From NCBI GenBank assembly GCA_015055665.1, contig SVHX01000013.1, forward strand, positions 1 to 43,549: a stretch of DNA of 43,549 nucleotides, read 5' to 3'. Of the stretch, positions 10,555-19,138 are shown piece by piece. The notes beneath the pieces were generated by a model. That model ran no database searches, was not told where the DNA came from, and saw only the letters and a program-made list of their open reading frames with translations. This DNA is from Clostridiales bacterium (GTDB lineage Bacteria; Bacillota; Clostridia; Christensenellales; UBA1242). Every line of letters begins with the position of its first letter. Within the stretch, counting starts at the first letter, position 1. The translations under genes were made by a program, and so were the position numbers.

Positions 10555-10656
10555 GTTATTTCTGCTTGGATTGAGTTATTGTGGGGGCATAAAAAGTGCG
10601 ATTTTTGGCAATAAAATTTCAAAATGGAAAATTGAAAAGAAAATCCTGAAAAAATG
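10555..10656. other. Gap between the HicB-like terminator and the str promoter
   Basis: About 100 bases of A-rich sequence with no gene or clear structure; the rest of the 387-bp gap is taken up by the str promoter and leader. Confidence 0.4.
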
Positions 10657-10685
10657 TTGACATATCGATATTTATTTGGTAAACT
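10657..10685 (+). promoter_or_regulatory. str operon promoter
   Basis: TTGACA at 10657-10662 and TAAACT at 10680-10685, spacer 17. The same TTGACA-17-TAAACT combination drives the ABC-F gene and rplI in this window. Confidence 0.75.
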
Positions 10686-10744
10686 ATGTCATGTATTATA
10701 GTATGCTAGACGAAAAGTGTTCGTTTAGTAGTTTTTGATTGAGT

Positions 10745-10855
10745 GCATGGGTGTGATTTGCTCGTCAAGAACATCCCCACGCTACAATACATTTGTGCTA
10801 AGTGGGGGATTAACTGAGATAAGATGAGAACATGGGTTGAAGTTTAGATCTTATC
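10745..10855 (+). promoter_or_regulatory. Structured str leader with competing hairpins
   Basis: Segment 10771-10782 can pair upstream with 10745-10754 (about 9 bp with a mismatch and a bulge). Its core ATCCCCAC (10773-10780) can instead pair downstream with GTGGGGGAT (10802-10810, one bulge), so the two stems are mutually exclusive. A third perfect 8-bp stem, GATAAGAT (10818-10825) with ATCTTATC (10848-10855), ends 9 bases before the AAGGAGG site of rpsL. This suggests a regulated leader, possibly sensing a ribosomal protein of the operon. Confidence 0.5.
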
Positions 10856-10876
10856 AACTAAATCAAGGAGGACAAA

Positions 10877-11248
10877 ATGCCTACAATTTCGCAATTAGTT
10901 AAACAAGGTAGAAAGCAAGTTGCAGAGAAGTCTAAGACTCCTATCTTGGCTGAGAACCCTCAGAAGAGAGGCGTTTGTCTAAGTGTTACTACTACTTCTC
11001 CTAAGAAGCCTAACTCAGCTCTTAGAAAGATTTGTAGAGTTAAACTTAGCAATGGTCAAGAAGGTACAGTTTATATTCCAGGAGAAGGTCACAACCTTCA
11101 GGAACACAGTGTTGTTCTTATCCGTGGCGGAAGAGTAAGAGACTTGCCTGGTGTGCGTTATCATGTTATCCGTGGTACACTAGATACTGCAGGTGTTGCT
11201 AAAAGAAAGCAAGCTCGTAGCAAATACGGTGCTAAGAAAGGTAAGTAA
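10877..11248 (+). CDS. rpsL: Ribosomal protein uS12
   Basis: 123 aa, full length. uS12 sits at the decoding centre of the 30S subunit. The conserved block [12 protein letters not shown] keeps the lysines whose mutation gives streptomycin resistance, and [13 protein letters not shown] and RKQARSKYG are intact. The start is fixed by AAGGAGG 5 bases upstream. It is the first gene of the str operon, 74 bases before rpsG. The residues before the PKKPNS loop (CLSVTTTS) differ from the common CTRVYTTT. Confidence 0.98.
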   Translation: MPTISQLVKQGRKQVAEKSKTPILAENPQKRGVCLSVTTTSPKKPNSALRKICRVKLSNGQEGTVYIPGEGHNLQEHSVVLIRGGRVRDLPGVRYHVIRGTLDTAGVAKRKQARSKYGAKKGK

Positions 11249-11271
11249 GACTTACAAACAATTTAAATACT

Positions 11272-11289
11272 AAGAGCTTTGTTGCTCTT
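11272..11289 (+). promoter_or_regulatory. Small hairpin between rpsL and rpsG
   Basis: AAGAGC (11272-11277) and GCTCTT (11284-11289) form a perfect 6-bp stem with a 6-base loop and no T-run. It could be an RNA-processing or translational-control site. Confidence 0.35.
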
Positions 11290-11322
11290 GAAACTTAAAC
11301 AAATATATAAAGGAGAAATATT

Positions 11323-11793
11323 ATGCCAAGAAGAGCAGGTGTGCGCAAAAGAGATGTATTGCCAGATCACGTATATGGTAGTAAGATTATCACTAAGCTT
11401 ATTAACCAAGTTATGCTTGATGGTAAGAAGGCAATCGCTGAAGGTATTGTGTACAATTCATTTGAGATAATCAAAGATAAACTTAGCGTTGAACCTGATA
11501 AGTACTTCCTACAAGCTCTAGAGAATCTTAAGCCATTGCTTGAGACTAAAGCTAGACGTGTTGGTGGTAGTAACTATCAAGTTCCTATCGAAATTAACCC
11601 TGTTAGACAACAGACTCTAGCAATTAGATGGTTAGTTACATACGCTAGAAAGAGAAACGAAAAGAGCATGGAAGAGAAACTTGCTAACGAAATTATAGAT
11701 GCTTACAATAGTACAGGTGGAGCATATAAGAAGAAAGATGATGTTCATAAGATGGCAGAAAGTAATAAGGCTTTCGCACATTATCGTTGGTAA
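11323..11793 (+). CDS. rpsG: Ribosomal protein uS7
   Basis: 156 aa, typical length. uS7 nucleates assembly of the 16S rRNA 3' domain and lines the E-site of the 30S head. Family features seen: [20 protein letters not shown] at the N-terminus, [15 protein letters not shown] in the middle, and the basic [15 protein letters not shown] helix. The start follows AAAGGAGAAA. It lies between rpsL and fusA, 15 bases before the latter. Confidence 0.98.
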   Translation: MPRRAGVRKRDVLPDHVYGSKIITKLINQVMLDGKKAIAEGIVYNSFEIIKDKLSVEPDKYFLQALENLKPLLETKARRVGGSNYQVPIEINPVRQQTLAIRWLVTYARKRNEKSMEEKLANEIIDAYNSTGGAYKKKDDVHKMAESNKAFAHYRW

Positions 11794-11808
11794 TAAGGAG
11801 ATAGATTA

Positions 11809-13887
11809 ATGTCAAGAACAACTCCATTAAATCAATTAAGAAATGTTGGTATCATGGCTCACATTGATGCCGGTAAAACAACAACTACCGAAAGAATTCT
11901 ATTCTTTACTGGTAAAACACATAAGTTGGGCGAGGTTCACGAAGGCGAAGCTACAATGGACTGGATGGCTCAAGAGCAAGAGCGTGGTATCACTATTACT
12001 AGTGCTGCTACTACTTGTATGTGGAAGAATCATCAGATTAACATTATTGACACTCCTGGACACGTAGACTTTACTGTTGAGGTTAACAGATCTCTTAAAG
12101 TTCTTGATGGTGCTGTTGCAGTATTTAGTGCAAGAGCAGGTGTTGAGGCTCAGAGCGAAACTAACTGGAGACTTGCTGATAAGTACAACGTTCCAAGAAT
12201 GGCTTATGTTAACAAGATGGATATCAACGACGCTAACTTTGAGCGTGTTGTTGATAGCATGAGAAAAAGACTTAACTCTAATGCAGTTCCTATCCAATTA
12301 CCAATTGGTGAGGCTGATGAATTTAGAGGAATTATTGACCTTGTAGAAATGAATGCGACATTCTACAAGGATGACAAGGGACAGGACTTAGAAGTTAAAG
12401 AAATCCCTGCTGAGTACAAAGATAAAGCAGAGATGTACAGACAACAACTTGTAGAAGTTGCTGCAGAGCAAGATGACGCTCTTATGGAGAAATTCTTCGA
12501 AACTGGAGAATTAACCATTGAAGAAATCAAGAAAGGTATCAGAATTGGTACAATTTCTGGTAAAATCAATCCAGTAGTTTGTGGAACATCTTTCAAGAAC
12601 AAAGGTATCCAGAAATTGCTTGATGCTATTGTAGATTATATGCCAGCTCCAACTGACGTTGAAGCTATAAAGGGTACTAAGCCGAATAGCGAAGTAGAGG
12701 AGCTTAGACATAGTTCGGACGAAGAGCCTCTAGCTGGTCTTGCATTTAAGATTATGACAGACCCTTATGTTGGTAGACTTACATTCTTCCGTATCTACTC
12801 TGGTGTTCTTACAGCAGGTAGTTATGTTTACAATAGTACTAAAGATAAGAAGGAAAGAATTGGTAGACTTATAAGAATGCACTCTAATCACCGTGAGGAG
12901 ATTACAGAGGCTTTCGCTGGAGAAATCATTGCTGTTATCGGTCTTAAAGATACTACTACAGGTGATACTCTATGTGCAGAGAACAAGCCAATTATCCTAG
13001 AAAGTATGGACTTCCCAGAGCCAGTTATTAATGTTGCTATCGAGCCTAAGACTAAGCAAGACCAAGAGAAGATGGTTATAGCTCTAGTTAAGCTAGCAGA
13101 AGAAGATCCAACATTTAAGACTTACACTGATCAAGAAACTGGTCAAACTATTATCGCTGGTATGGGTGAGCTTCACCTTGAAATAATTGTTGATAGACTT
13201 AAGAGAGAATTCAAAGTTGATTGTAACGTTGGTGCTCCTCAAGTTGCATACAGAGAAACATTTAGAAAAGAGGTTGAAGTTGAAGGTAAGTACATTAAAC
13301 AATCAGGTGGACGTGGTCAATACGGTCACTGTTGGGTTAAACTTACTCCATTACAACCAGGCGAAGGTTACAAATTCGAGAATAAGATTGTTGGTGGTGC
13401 TATTCCTAAGGAATATATCCCAGCTATCGACAACGGTATCCAAGAGGCTAAGCAAAATGGTGTGCTAGCTGGATTCGAGACCGTGGACTTTATGGTTACG
13501 CTTTTTGATGGTTCTTATCATGATGTAGACTCATCAGAAATGGCATATAAAATTGCAGGTTCTATGGCATTCAAGGATGGTGTTAAGAAGGCAGACCCTG
13601 TGCTTCTTGAACCAATCATGAAGGTTGAAGTAGAAACGCCTGATGATTACCTAGGTGATGTAATGGGTAACATTACTCGTCGCCGTGGAGTGCTAAGTGG
13701 AACAGATTTGCGTAACGGTACTCAAGTTATTCACGCAGAAATACCACTAGGAGAGATGTTTGGTTACGCAACAGATCTTCGTGGACTTACTCAGGGTCGT
13801 GGAACTTTCAGTATGGAATTCTCTCACTATTTGGAGGTTCCAAAAAATATTTCCGATAAAGTTATCGGGGATACAAAAAAAGATTAA
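11809..13887 (+). CDS. fusA: Elongation factor G
   Basis: 692-aa translocase GTPase that drives movement of tRNA and mRNA through the ribosome. G1 AHIDAGKTT at about residues 17-25, switch [10 protein letters not shown] at 81-88 and G4 NKMD at 135-138 are intact, and domains II-V follow in normal order (domain IV contains [13 protein letters not shown]). The start has TAAGGAGAT upstream. It is co-transcribed with rpsG (15-base gap) and tuf (28-base gap). Nothing unusual is seen. Confidence 0.99.
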   Translation: MSRTTPLNQLRNVGIMAHIDAGKTTTTERILFFTGKTHKLGEVHEGEATMDWMAQEQERGITITSAATTCMWKNHQINIIDTPGHVDFTVEVNRSLKVLDGAVAVFSARAGVEAQSETNWRLADKYNVPRMAYVNKMDINDANFERVVDSMRKRLNSNAVPIQLPIGEADEFRGIIDLVEMNATFYKDDKGQDLEVKEIPAEYKDKAEMYRQQLVEVAAEQDDALMEKFFETGELTIEEIKKGIRIGTISGKINPVVCGTSFKNKGIQKLLDAIVDYMPAPTDVEAIKGTKPNSEVEELRHSSDEEPLAGLAFKIMTDPYVGRLTFFRIYSGVLTAGSYVYNSTKDKKERIGRLIRMHSNHREEITEAFAGEIIAVIGLKDTTTGDTLCAENKPIILESMDFPEPVINVAIEPKTKQDQEKMVIALVKLAEEDPTFKTYTDQETGQTIIAGMGELHLEIIVDRLKREFKVDCNVGAPQVAYRETFRKEVEVEGKYIKQSGGRGQYGHCWVKLTPLQPGEGYKFENKIVGGAIPKEYIPAIDNGIQEAKQNGVLAGFETVDFMVTLFDGSYHDVDSSEMAYKIAGSMAFKDGVKKADPVLLEPIMKVEVETPDDYLGDVMGNITRRRGVLSGTDLRNGTQVIHAEIPLGEMFGYATDLRGLTQGRGTFSMEFSHYLEVPKNISDKVIGDTKKD

Positions 13888-13915
13888 TTAAAAATTTTTA
13901 GGAGGATTATTTAAA

Positions 13916-15118
13916 ATGGCAAAAGCTAAATTCGAAAGAAGCAAGCCTCACGTTAACGTTGGTACTATCGGACACGTTGACCACGGCAAAACTACTCTTA
14001 CTGCAGCTATTACTATGACTCTAGCTGCTCAAGGTAAGGCACTAGCAATGGACTATGGCGCTATTGATAAAGCACCAGAAGAGAGACAAAGAGGTATTAC
14101 AATTAATACTTCTCACGTTGAGTACGAGACAGAAAGAAGACACTATGCACACGTTGACTGCCCAGGACACGCTGACTATGTTAAGAACATGATCACTGGT
14201 GCTGCTCAGATGGACGGTGCAATCCTAGTTGTTGCTTCTACTGATGGTCCAATGCCTCAAACAAGAGAGCATATCCTACTTGCTAGACAGGTTGGAGTTC
14301 CTTACATTGTTGTATTCATGAACAAAACTGACCAAGTTAACGATCCAGAACTACTTGAATTAGTAGAGATGGAAATCAGAGACCTACTTACTGAGTATGG
14401 TTTCCCTGGAGACAAGACTCCAATTATCAAGGGTTCTGCACTTAAGGCTCTTGAAGCTGCTAAAGACGGCAAAGTAGATGATCCTGCTTGTGCTCCTATT
14501 AACGAACTTATGGAAGCTCTTGACACTTATATTCCTGAGCCAGAAAGAGAGACTGACAAGCCTTTCCTTATGCCAGTTGAGGACGTATTCACAATCACTG
14601 GTCGTGGTACAGTTGCTACAGGTAGAGTAGAGAGAGGAACTGTTAAAGTTGGTGACACAGTAGAAATCGTTGGTATGGGATCTAAGCTTCAAACAGTTAT
14701 TACTGGTGTTGAAATGTTCCGTAAGATGCTTGACCAAGCTCAAGCTGGTGACAACGTAGGTCTACTACTAAGAGGCGTTCAAAGAAATGAAATCGAGAGA
14801 GGTCAAGTTCTTTGTAAGCCAGCTACTATTGCACCTCACACTCACTTCACTTCTGAGGTTTACGTACTTAAGAAAGAAGAGGGTGGTCGTCATACTCCAT
14901 TCTTCAACGGTTACAGACCACAATTCTATTTCCGTACTACAGACGTTACTGGTACTATCGAGCTTCCTGAGGGAGTTGAGATGGTTATGCCTGGTGACAA
15001 CGTAAGAATGACTATCAAACTTATCACTCCAATTGCTATCGAGCAAGGACTTCGTTTCGCTATCCGTGAGGGTGGTAGAACAGTTGGTTCTGGTGTTGTT
15101 AGCTCAATTATCGAGTAA
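13916..15118 (+). CDS. tuf: Elongation factor Tu
   Basis: 400-aa GTPase that delivers aminoacyl-tRNA. GHVDHGKT (19-26), DCPGH with catalytic H85 (81-85) and NKTD (136-139) are intact; NKTD replaces the commoner NKCD. Codon choice is strongly biased, as expected for the most abundant protein. The start follows TTAGGAGGAT. It is the last gene of the str operon, with a terminator directly after it. It is the only tuf copy in the window and is not linked to the S10 operon. Confidence 0.99.
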   Translation: MAKAKFERSKPHVNVGTIGHVDHGKTTLTAAITMTLAAQGKALAMDYGAIDKAPEERQRGITINTSHVEYETERRHYAHVDCPGHADYVKNMITGAAQMDGAILVVASTDGPMPQTREHILLARQVGVPYIVVFMNKTDQVNDPELLELVEMEIRDLLTEYGFPGDKTPIIKGSALKALEAAKDGKVDDPACAPINELMEALDTYIPEPERETDKPFLMPVEDVFTITGRGTVATGRVERGTVKVGDTVEIVGMGSKLQTVITGVEMFRKMLDQAQAGDNVGLLLRGVQRNEIERGQVLCKPATIAPHTHFTSEVYVLKKEEGGRHTPFFNGYRPQFYFRTTDVTGTIELPEGVEMVMPGDNVRMTIKLITPIAIEQGLRFAIREGGRTVGSGVVSSIIE

Positions 15119-15138
15119 TTTTGATAACACATTATTTA

Positions 15139-15162
15139 GAGAGGATTATGTCCTCTCTTTTT
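15139..15162 (+). terminator. str operon terminator
   Basis: GAGAGGA (15139-15145) pairs perfectly with TCCTCTC (15151-15157) and is followed by TTTTT. The IS200 element begins within about 10 bases, so the insertion spared the terminator. Confidence 0.9.
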
Positions 15163-15222
15163 GTATAAGAAAACCACCAGATAGTCTGGTGGTTCAGTAG
15201 AGGCTTTTGCCGTTGAACAAAA

Positions 15223-15282
15223 TATCTCCTTGTGTTAGAATTAAATATTGTCTGCAAACAAAATTTAAAACACAAGGAGATA
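15223..15282 (+). promoter_or_regulatory. RBS-sequestering stem of the IS200 transposase
   Basis: TATCTCCTTGTGTT (15223-15236) is the exact reverse complement of AACACAAGGAGATA (15269-15282), a 14-bp stem with a 32-base loop. The Shine-Dalgarno AAGGAG lies inside the right arm, so translation should be blocked when the stem forms. Salmonella IS200 is known to use the same principle. Confidence 0.85.
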
Positions 15283-15288
15283 AAAGTC

Positions 15289-15741
15289 ATGAATGACACA
15301 AATAGTTTAGCACACACGACTTGGAATTGCAAGTATCACATTGTATTTGTACCAAAGTATAGAAGATTAGTATTCTTTGGACAAAAGAGAAAAGAAATTG
15401 GAGCAATTCTAAGGCAGTTGTGTGAATGGAAAAATGTAGAAATCGTGGAAGCAGAAGTGTGTCCAGATCATATACATATGTTGGTAAAAATACCACCAAA
15501 GGAGAGCGTAAGCGGGTTCATAGGATTTCTCAAAGGTAAAAGTAGTTTGTTAATATATCAAAAGTATGCAAATATGAAATTCAAGTATAGAGATAGAACT
15601 TTCTGGTGTAGAGGGTATTATGTAGATACAGTTGGTAAGAATACTCAAAAAATTAAGGAGTATATAGCGAACCAACTGAAAGAAGATAAATTAACGGAAC
15701 AAATGACAATCACAGAGGTAATAGACCTATTTAAAAACTAG
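15289..15741 (+). CDS. tnpA: IS200/IS605-family TnpA transposase
   Basis: 150-aa Y1 HUH single-strand transposase. The metal-binding motif H61-I-H63 is present, followed by WCRGYYVDTVG. The candidate nucleophile is Y125, with Q129 four residues on (KEYIANQ), matching the Y-x-x-x-Q arrangement of the family. The start at 15289 is chosen because AAGGAG lies 10 bases before it; an in-frame ATG at 15232 lies inside the control stem and adds only non-conserved residues. No TnpB or RNA-guided partner is present. The frame is intact, so the copy may be active. Confidence 0.9.
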   Translation: MNDTNSLAHTTWNCKYHIVFVPKYRRLVFFGQKRKEIGAILRQLCEWKNVEIVEAEVCPDHIHMLVKIPPKESVSGFIGFLKGKSSLLIYQKYANMKFKYRDRTFWCRGYYVDTVGKNTQKIKEYIANQLKEDKLTEQMTITEVIDLFKN

Positions 15742-15989
15742 CGGTTCGCTTCGCAAAAGGCAGACAATGAGTAAGCGTTTACGCTATGCTAGTAACAAAG
15801 GGTTTTACCCTAAACTGAAAAACCCCCAGTTCAACTGGGGGATATTTATTGCTTTTTCTGCAATAAAATTACCCCAAATGGCGAAAATAGTATTATTGAA
15901 AAAATCTTATTGTGTAGTATAAATGATATTTATTTGTTTTTCTTTTTTGACTGACTATGGTATACTTTTAAAAAATAGGAGATGAAAAT
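15742..15989. other. IS200 right end and downstream gap
   Basis: Contains several small inverted repeats of the IS right end (AGCGTTTACGCT near 15773, AAAGGGTTTTACCCT near 15808, then the CCCCCAG hairpin), followed by AT-rich sequence up to the next promoter. No gene is seen. Confidence 0.5.
15958..15966 (+). promoter_or_regulatory. Extended -10 promoter of the 487-aa gene
   Basis: TG-G-TATACT at 15958-15966. No good -35 lies 17 bases upstream, which fits an extended -10 promoter. It is about 115 bases beyond the IS right end. Confidence 0.45.
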
Positions 15990-17453
15990 ATGGCTAGCAA
16001 TAGAAAGCTCGTTAGAGCTGCAACTCAAGACAATTATGTTACTGAGAAGATTGATGTTATAACTAATAACTTGCTTGGAACTTATGACGATAATGGGGAA
16101 TATAGTATAGCACCACAAATTATTAGTGAGTTAATTGGTCTTAAGAAGATTAAGAAGACATCTTTTGCCAATTCAGTATTCTGTATTGGTAACTTACTAG
16201 GATATGGCGAATTGGTGTTTGAATTGCTATTTGATTCGAAATCTCATAATGGTAAGAGTGCAACTGCTACATTATTTTTGCTTGAAGAAGTTGATAAAAT
16301 TCAAGGATATTTGCAGAACACAATAAGGACAAAACTTGAAGATTATAATGAAAATGTAGACAATTTCATGCAAGAAGCATATGACCATTTTAATATCCTT
16401 ATGTCCGAAGAAGAAGATGAGGACTCTGAGGCTCTTGAGAGAAAGTTAAAAGATGACATCTATAATGAGGATAGTTATATTGTTGCTAAGAAGCAATATT
16501 CTCTGATGCTAGATAAACTGCTTGAGGAGAAGTTTCTTGATGCTTATGGTAAGTATTTTACTTCAAGAATTTCGGCTCTTACTAAAGTAGATAACGAGTA
16601 TACAAGGACAGTTCTTAGCAGTTTTAATGATCAATATGCTTTGATTCAAAATGTATTCCTAAAAGAGAAGAACTATAAAGTACTTAACGAGTTACTAGAT
16701 AAGTGTTTTGAGATGAATAGCGGTATTAATCCTGCATTTGAGAAAGATGAGCAAGAATTCAAAAATGTAATTAAACCAGCTCTTGATACATTTGTCGAAA
16801 ATGTAAATAAACTAAATGATAAATTTGAACAAAAAGCTCTTCATATGCTTGATAAGGATGACAGAAAGAAAGTCGAAGAAATCCTTGAAGAGGCTCATAA
16901 TGAAGATGAGGTTGTTGTAGATCAAATACCTAATAAACAACGAGCAGAAGAGATTATCAACGAAGTTCCTGAATCCGAAGTTAGGGTGGAAAAAGATAAT
17001 AGAGTAGCAGGGGGAAAAGAAGAATCTCATTATATCGAAGAGATTATTAAGAATTCTAGTGCAGAGCCAGCTGTCAAGGAGGAGAAAACTCAAGCAGAAC
17101 CTACTGTACAGCAAAGTCCTTCGTTCTATGAGTCTTTTACTGGTGCACATAGGACTTCTGCCGCATCACAAAAAGTGGTGGACACAACTCGTAGTGCAGA
17201 CGTTGAAACTCCTAATCATTACACAGAAATTGCTAGATCTTCGTTGCAGGATAGGTTCTCTCGCTTAGATAAATTTAAGAATAAAGACAAGCAAGCGGGC
17301 GAAAATGTTGCACAAGAGCCGGTTGCTTCGACTAGTGTATATTCCAGTTATTTGGGAGCACTTAATAACAATAGGAAGGAAAATCAGGATAAAATTGCTG
17401 AGCAACGCAGGAAGCAGATGGAACAGCAGTTCGAAGATACTATGGGTAGATAA
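15990..17453 (+). CDS. Large helical cytoplasmic protein of unknown function (487 aa)
   Basis: I do not recognise this protein. It has no signal peptide or membrane segment. Residues 1-290 are predicted mostly alpha-helical with acidic stretches (MSEEEDEDSEALERKLKDD). Residues 290-487 are charged, low in hydrophobics and probably disordered, ending in a basic-acidic helix. Two short similar motifs stand in this tail: SFYESFTGA (378-386) and SVYSSYLGA (449-457), a likely repeated binding motif. The start follows ATAGGAGATGAAA. It is monocistronic with its own terminator. The layout suggests a scaffold or adaptor, but that is inference only. Confidence 0.85.
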   Translation: MASNRKLVRAATQDNYVTEKIDVITNNLLGTYDDNGEYSIAPQIISELIGLKKIKKTSFANSVFCIGNLLGYGELVFELLFDSKSHNGKSATATLFLLEEVDKIQGYLQNTIRTKLEDYNENVDNFMQEAYDHFNILMSEEEDEDSEALERKLKDDIYNEDSYIVAKKQYSLMLDKLLEEKFLDAYGKYFTSRISALTKVDNEYTRTVLSSFNDQYALIQNVFLKEKNYKVLNELLDKCFEMNSGINPAFEKDEQEFKNVIKPALDTFVENVNKLNDKFEQKALHMLDKDDRKKVEEILEEAHNEDEVVVDQIPNKQRAEEIINEVPESEVRVEKDNRVAGGKEESHYIEEIIKNSSAEPAVKEEKTQAEPTVQQSPSFYESFTGAHRTSAASQKVVDTTRSADVETPNHYTEIARSSLQDRFSRLDKFKNKDKQAGENVAQEPVASTSVYSSYLGALNNNRKENQDKIAEQRRKQMEQQFEDTMGR

Positions 17454-17459
17454 TATTAT

Positions 17460-17488
17460 GGAGGTAAGTTTTGCTTACTTCCTTTTTT
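17460..17488 (+). terminator. Terminator after the 487-aa gene
   Basis: GGAGGTAAG (17460-17468) pairs with CTTACTTCC (17474-17482), one G-T pair, followed by six T residues. Confidence 0.9.
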
Positions 17489-17586
17489 ATTTTCAGAAGA
17501 TAAATTAATAAAAATTTTTCTTAAGAACATAATAATAAAAATTTATATTATTTTTATAAAAAATTTAAGAAAACACTTGATTTTTT

Positions 17587-17660
17587 TGATATAATAGTGT
17601 ATATTATATTTAGTAAATAGATTATAGAGTTTCTAAAAAAGTTTCGAACTCTATTTTTTA
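17587..17660 (+). ncRNA. Possible short transcript upstream of rpmG
   Basis: An extended -10 TGATATAAT (17587-17595) is followed about 30 bases later by a 7-bp stem TAGAGTT (17625-17631) with AACTCTA (17647-17653) and a T-run. A promoter followed so closely by a terminator would yield an RNA of about 55-60 nt. It could equally be a chance promoter match plus a terminator backing up the one at 17460. Confidence 0.3.
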
Positions 17661-17675
17661 TTGTGAGATTAGGCA

Positions 17676-17704
17676 TTGACAATTGTGGAAATCTGTGCTA
17701 AAAT
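17676..17704 (+). promoter_or_regulatory. Promoter of rpmG-secE-nusG-rplK-rplA
   Basis: TTGACA at 17676-17681 and TAAAAT at 17699-17704, spacer 17, about 35 bases before the rpmG start. Confidence 0.8.
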
Positions 17705-17738
17705 CATTAGGCTAAGATTGTGTTTTGGAGGAAAAACT

Positions 17739-17888
17739 ATGAGAAACAATATTATTATTGCTTGTACAGAATGTAAACAAAGAAATTACGATAGTCAGAA
17801 GAACAAGAAAAATGATCCTGATAGAATCGAAGTTAAGAAGTATTGTAAGTTCTGTAAAAAACATACAGTTCATAAGGAAACTAAATAA
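17739..17888 (+). CDS. rpmG: Ribosomal protein bL33
   Basis: 49 aa, typical for the zinc-containing form of bL33, with C9-x2-C12 and C36-x2-C39 forming a zinc ribbon; it binds near the E-site of the 50S subunit. The ATG at 17739 is chosen because TTGGAGGA lies just upstream; an earlier in-frame ATG at 17676 falls inside the promoter. The order rpmG-secE-nusG is the usual Firmicutes one. Confidence 0.95.
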   Translation: MRNNIIIACTECKQRNYDSQKNKKNDPDRIEVKKYCKFCKKHTVHKETK

Positions 17889-17919
17889 TAAAATTTAAGT
17901 TGAAAGGAATTAATGAATT

Positions 17920-18342
17920 ATGGCAAAAAAGAAAGGTCAGCCTACAACCGAAGAAGTTGAAGTAATCGAACCAGAGACAGTAGAAACTACCGAGGCTACT
18001 GAAGAGGTGACTGATACTAAAAAACAAAAGACTTCTAAGAAAGATAAGGCTTCTAAGAATTCTGATGGAAAAGCAAAAGAGGATTCTAAGAAAGATAATT
18101 CTAAGAAGAAAGATTCCAAGAACAATAAGAACAAGGGTAAGAACAAAAATAAGACAGAGAAGAAGTCTCTTAAGAAGAAAGCTTCTGAAATAATAAGCGA
18201 GCTTAAGAAGGTGTCTAAACCTACTTTCGGAACTGTTGTTAAGAATACCTGTGTAGTTATTGTAGTAGTAGCTATATGTACATTATTGCTTTTTGGTATG
18301 GACAAGCTATTCAGCTTGCTTTATGAGTTGCTTTTGCCTTAA
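17920..18342 (+). CDS. secE: SecE preprotein translocase subunit with long charged extension
   Basis: 140 aa, more than twice the usual ~60 aa of Gram-positive SecE. The conserved part is at the C-terminus: SELKKVSKPTFGTVVKNT (about 93-110) followed by one membrane helix (about 108-128), as in single-TM SecE that clamps SecY. The usual tryptophan before the proline (VTWP) is lysine here (VSKP). The first 34 residues are Glu/Thr-rich and residues 34-88 are a Lys/Ser/Asn-rich cytoplasmic tract. The start follows GAAAGGAAT. Position between rpmG and nusG supports the call. Confidence 0.93.
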   Translation: MAKKKGQPTTEEVEVIEPETVETTEATEEVTDTKKQKTSKKDKASKNSDGKAKEDSKKDNSKKKDSKNNKNKGKNKNKTEKKSLKKKASEIISELKKVSKPTFGTVVKNTCVVIVVVAICTLLLFGMDKLFSLLYELLLP

Positions 18343-18375
18343 AAGTGATTTAATTATTACAAGGAGTAAGTTTCT

Positions 18376-19086
18376 ATGGATGAACAAAATGTTGATGTTG
18401 TAGTTAGTGACATTGAAACAATAGAAGCAACTGATACTACTGAGCAGGCAAGCGAAGTTATAGAAGAGTCTGTTGTAGCCGAAGAAGCTGTTGAGGCTAT
18501 TGCAACTACTAGTGTGAGTAAAAATCTTATTGATGATACTACCGAAATCAAAGTTGTGAGCTCGGCAGAAAACGCTAAGTGGTATGCACTTCATACCTTC
18601 TCGGGATATGAAAATGTTGCTAAAGAAAACTTGGAAATTGTTAAAGACAAATACAGCTTGCAAGAGAGAATATTTGATATAGTAATCCCTATGGAAGATG
18701 TTGTCGAAGACAAAAATGGCAAGAAGAAAATAGTATCAAGAAAGGTTATGCCAGGATATATATTCGTTAAGATGGTATATGGTGATGATATATGGCATGC
18801 CGTTACTCGTACTAGAGGTATTACTGGTTTCGTTGGACCTAAAGGAAGACCATTGCATCTAACTGATGAAGAGATCAGAAAGATGAGATTGGAGAAGAAT
18901 ACCGTTATTGATATTTCAATCGCTATCAATGATAAGGTTGAAGTGTTGGACGGTGCGTTAAATGGTTTCGTAGGTACAGTGCTTACTGTTGATACAGAAA
19001 ATGCTAAATGTAAAGTTATGGTTGAGATGTTTGGACGTGATACTCCAGTAGACCTTAACCTTGACCAAGTACGCAAGGTTGATTAA
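18376..19086 (+). CDS. nusG: Transcription factor NusG with acidic extension
   Basis: 236 aa against about 175-180 for typical NusG. The NGN domain begins near residue 67 (AKWYALHTFSGYEN) and includes the conserved KVMPGYIFV and GITGFVGP segments. The C-terminal KOW domain follows (NDKVEVLDGALNGFVGTV). The N-terminal 66 residues are Glu/Thr/Val-rich and very acidic, with no counterpart in E. coli or Bacillus NusG. The start follows ACAAGGAGTAAG. NusG binds the beta' clamp and modulates pausing and coupling to the ribosome. It is co-transcribed with secE. Confidence 0.97.
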   Translation: MDEQNVDVVVSDIETIEATDTTEQASEVIEESVVAEEAVEAIATTSVSKNLIDDTTEIKVVSSAENAKWYALHTFSGYENVAKENLEIVKDKYSLQERIFDIVIPMEDVVEDKNGKKKIVSRKVMPGYIFVKMVYGDDIWHAVTRTRGITGFVGPKGRPLHLTDEEIRKMRLEKNTVIDISIAINDKVEVLDGALNGFVGTVLTVDTENAKCKVMVEMFGRDTPVDLNLDQVRKVD

Positions 19087-19138
19087 TCAACAAATACTAA
19101 TTAATTGATTTTAAATAGAGCAATCTATCTAAAATATA

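Larger units (their letters stand above)
15166..15850 (+). mobile_element. IS200/IS605-family insertion sequence (tnpA only)
   Basis: A single-gene IS of about 0.68 kb. The left end carries a perfect 10-bp hairpin AACCACCAGA/TCTGGTGGTT (15172-15194). The right end carries CCCCCAGTT/AACTGGGGG (15823-15841), similar in sequence to the left one. Such subterminal imperfect palindromes, without terminal inverted repeats, are what HUH transposases of this family recognise. Exact boundaries cannot be set without an empty site; the ends given are approximate. It sits between the str terminator and the next promoter, a neutral location. Confidence 0.85.

Noticed and set aside
14302-15046. Long open frames on the reverse strand inside tuf
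   Set aside because: They are shadows of a strongly biased gene: no ribosome-binding sites, and the forward frame encodes a complete EF-Tu.
15070-15118. Ser in place of Ala at the EF-Tu position (GRTVGSG) linked to kirromycin resistance
   Set aside because: Ser or similar residues are common here in Firmicutes EF-Tu, so it is not informative in this background.
15742-15850. Cluster of short palindromes considered as a CRISPR-like or omega-RNA structure
   Set aside because: They are single, different hairpins at the IS200 right end; there is no repeat-spacer pattern and no TnpB gene.
18591-19076. 161-codon reverse-strand frame inside nusG
   Set aside because: Opposite to an intact NusG; no start signals; explained by low stop density opposite this codon usage.
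19105-19135. TTGATT ... TAAAAT as a separate rplK promoter
   Set aside because: Spacing is 19 bp, and a start there would cut off the 5' arm of the L1 operator.
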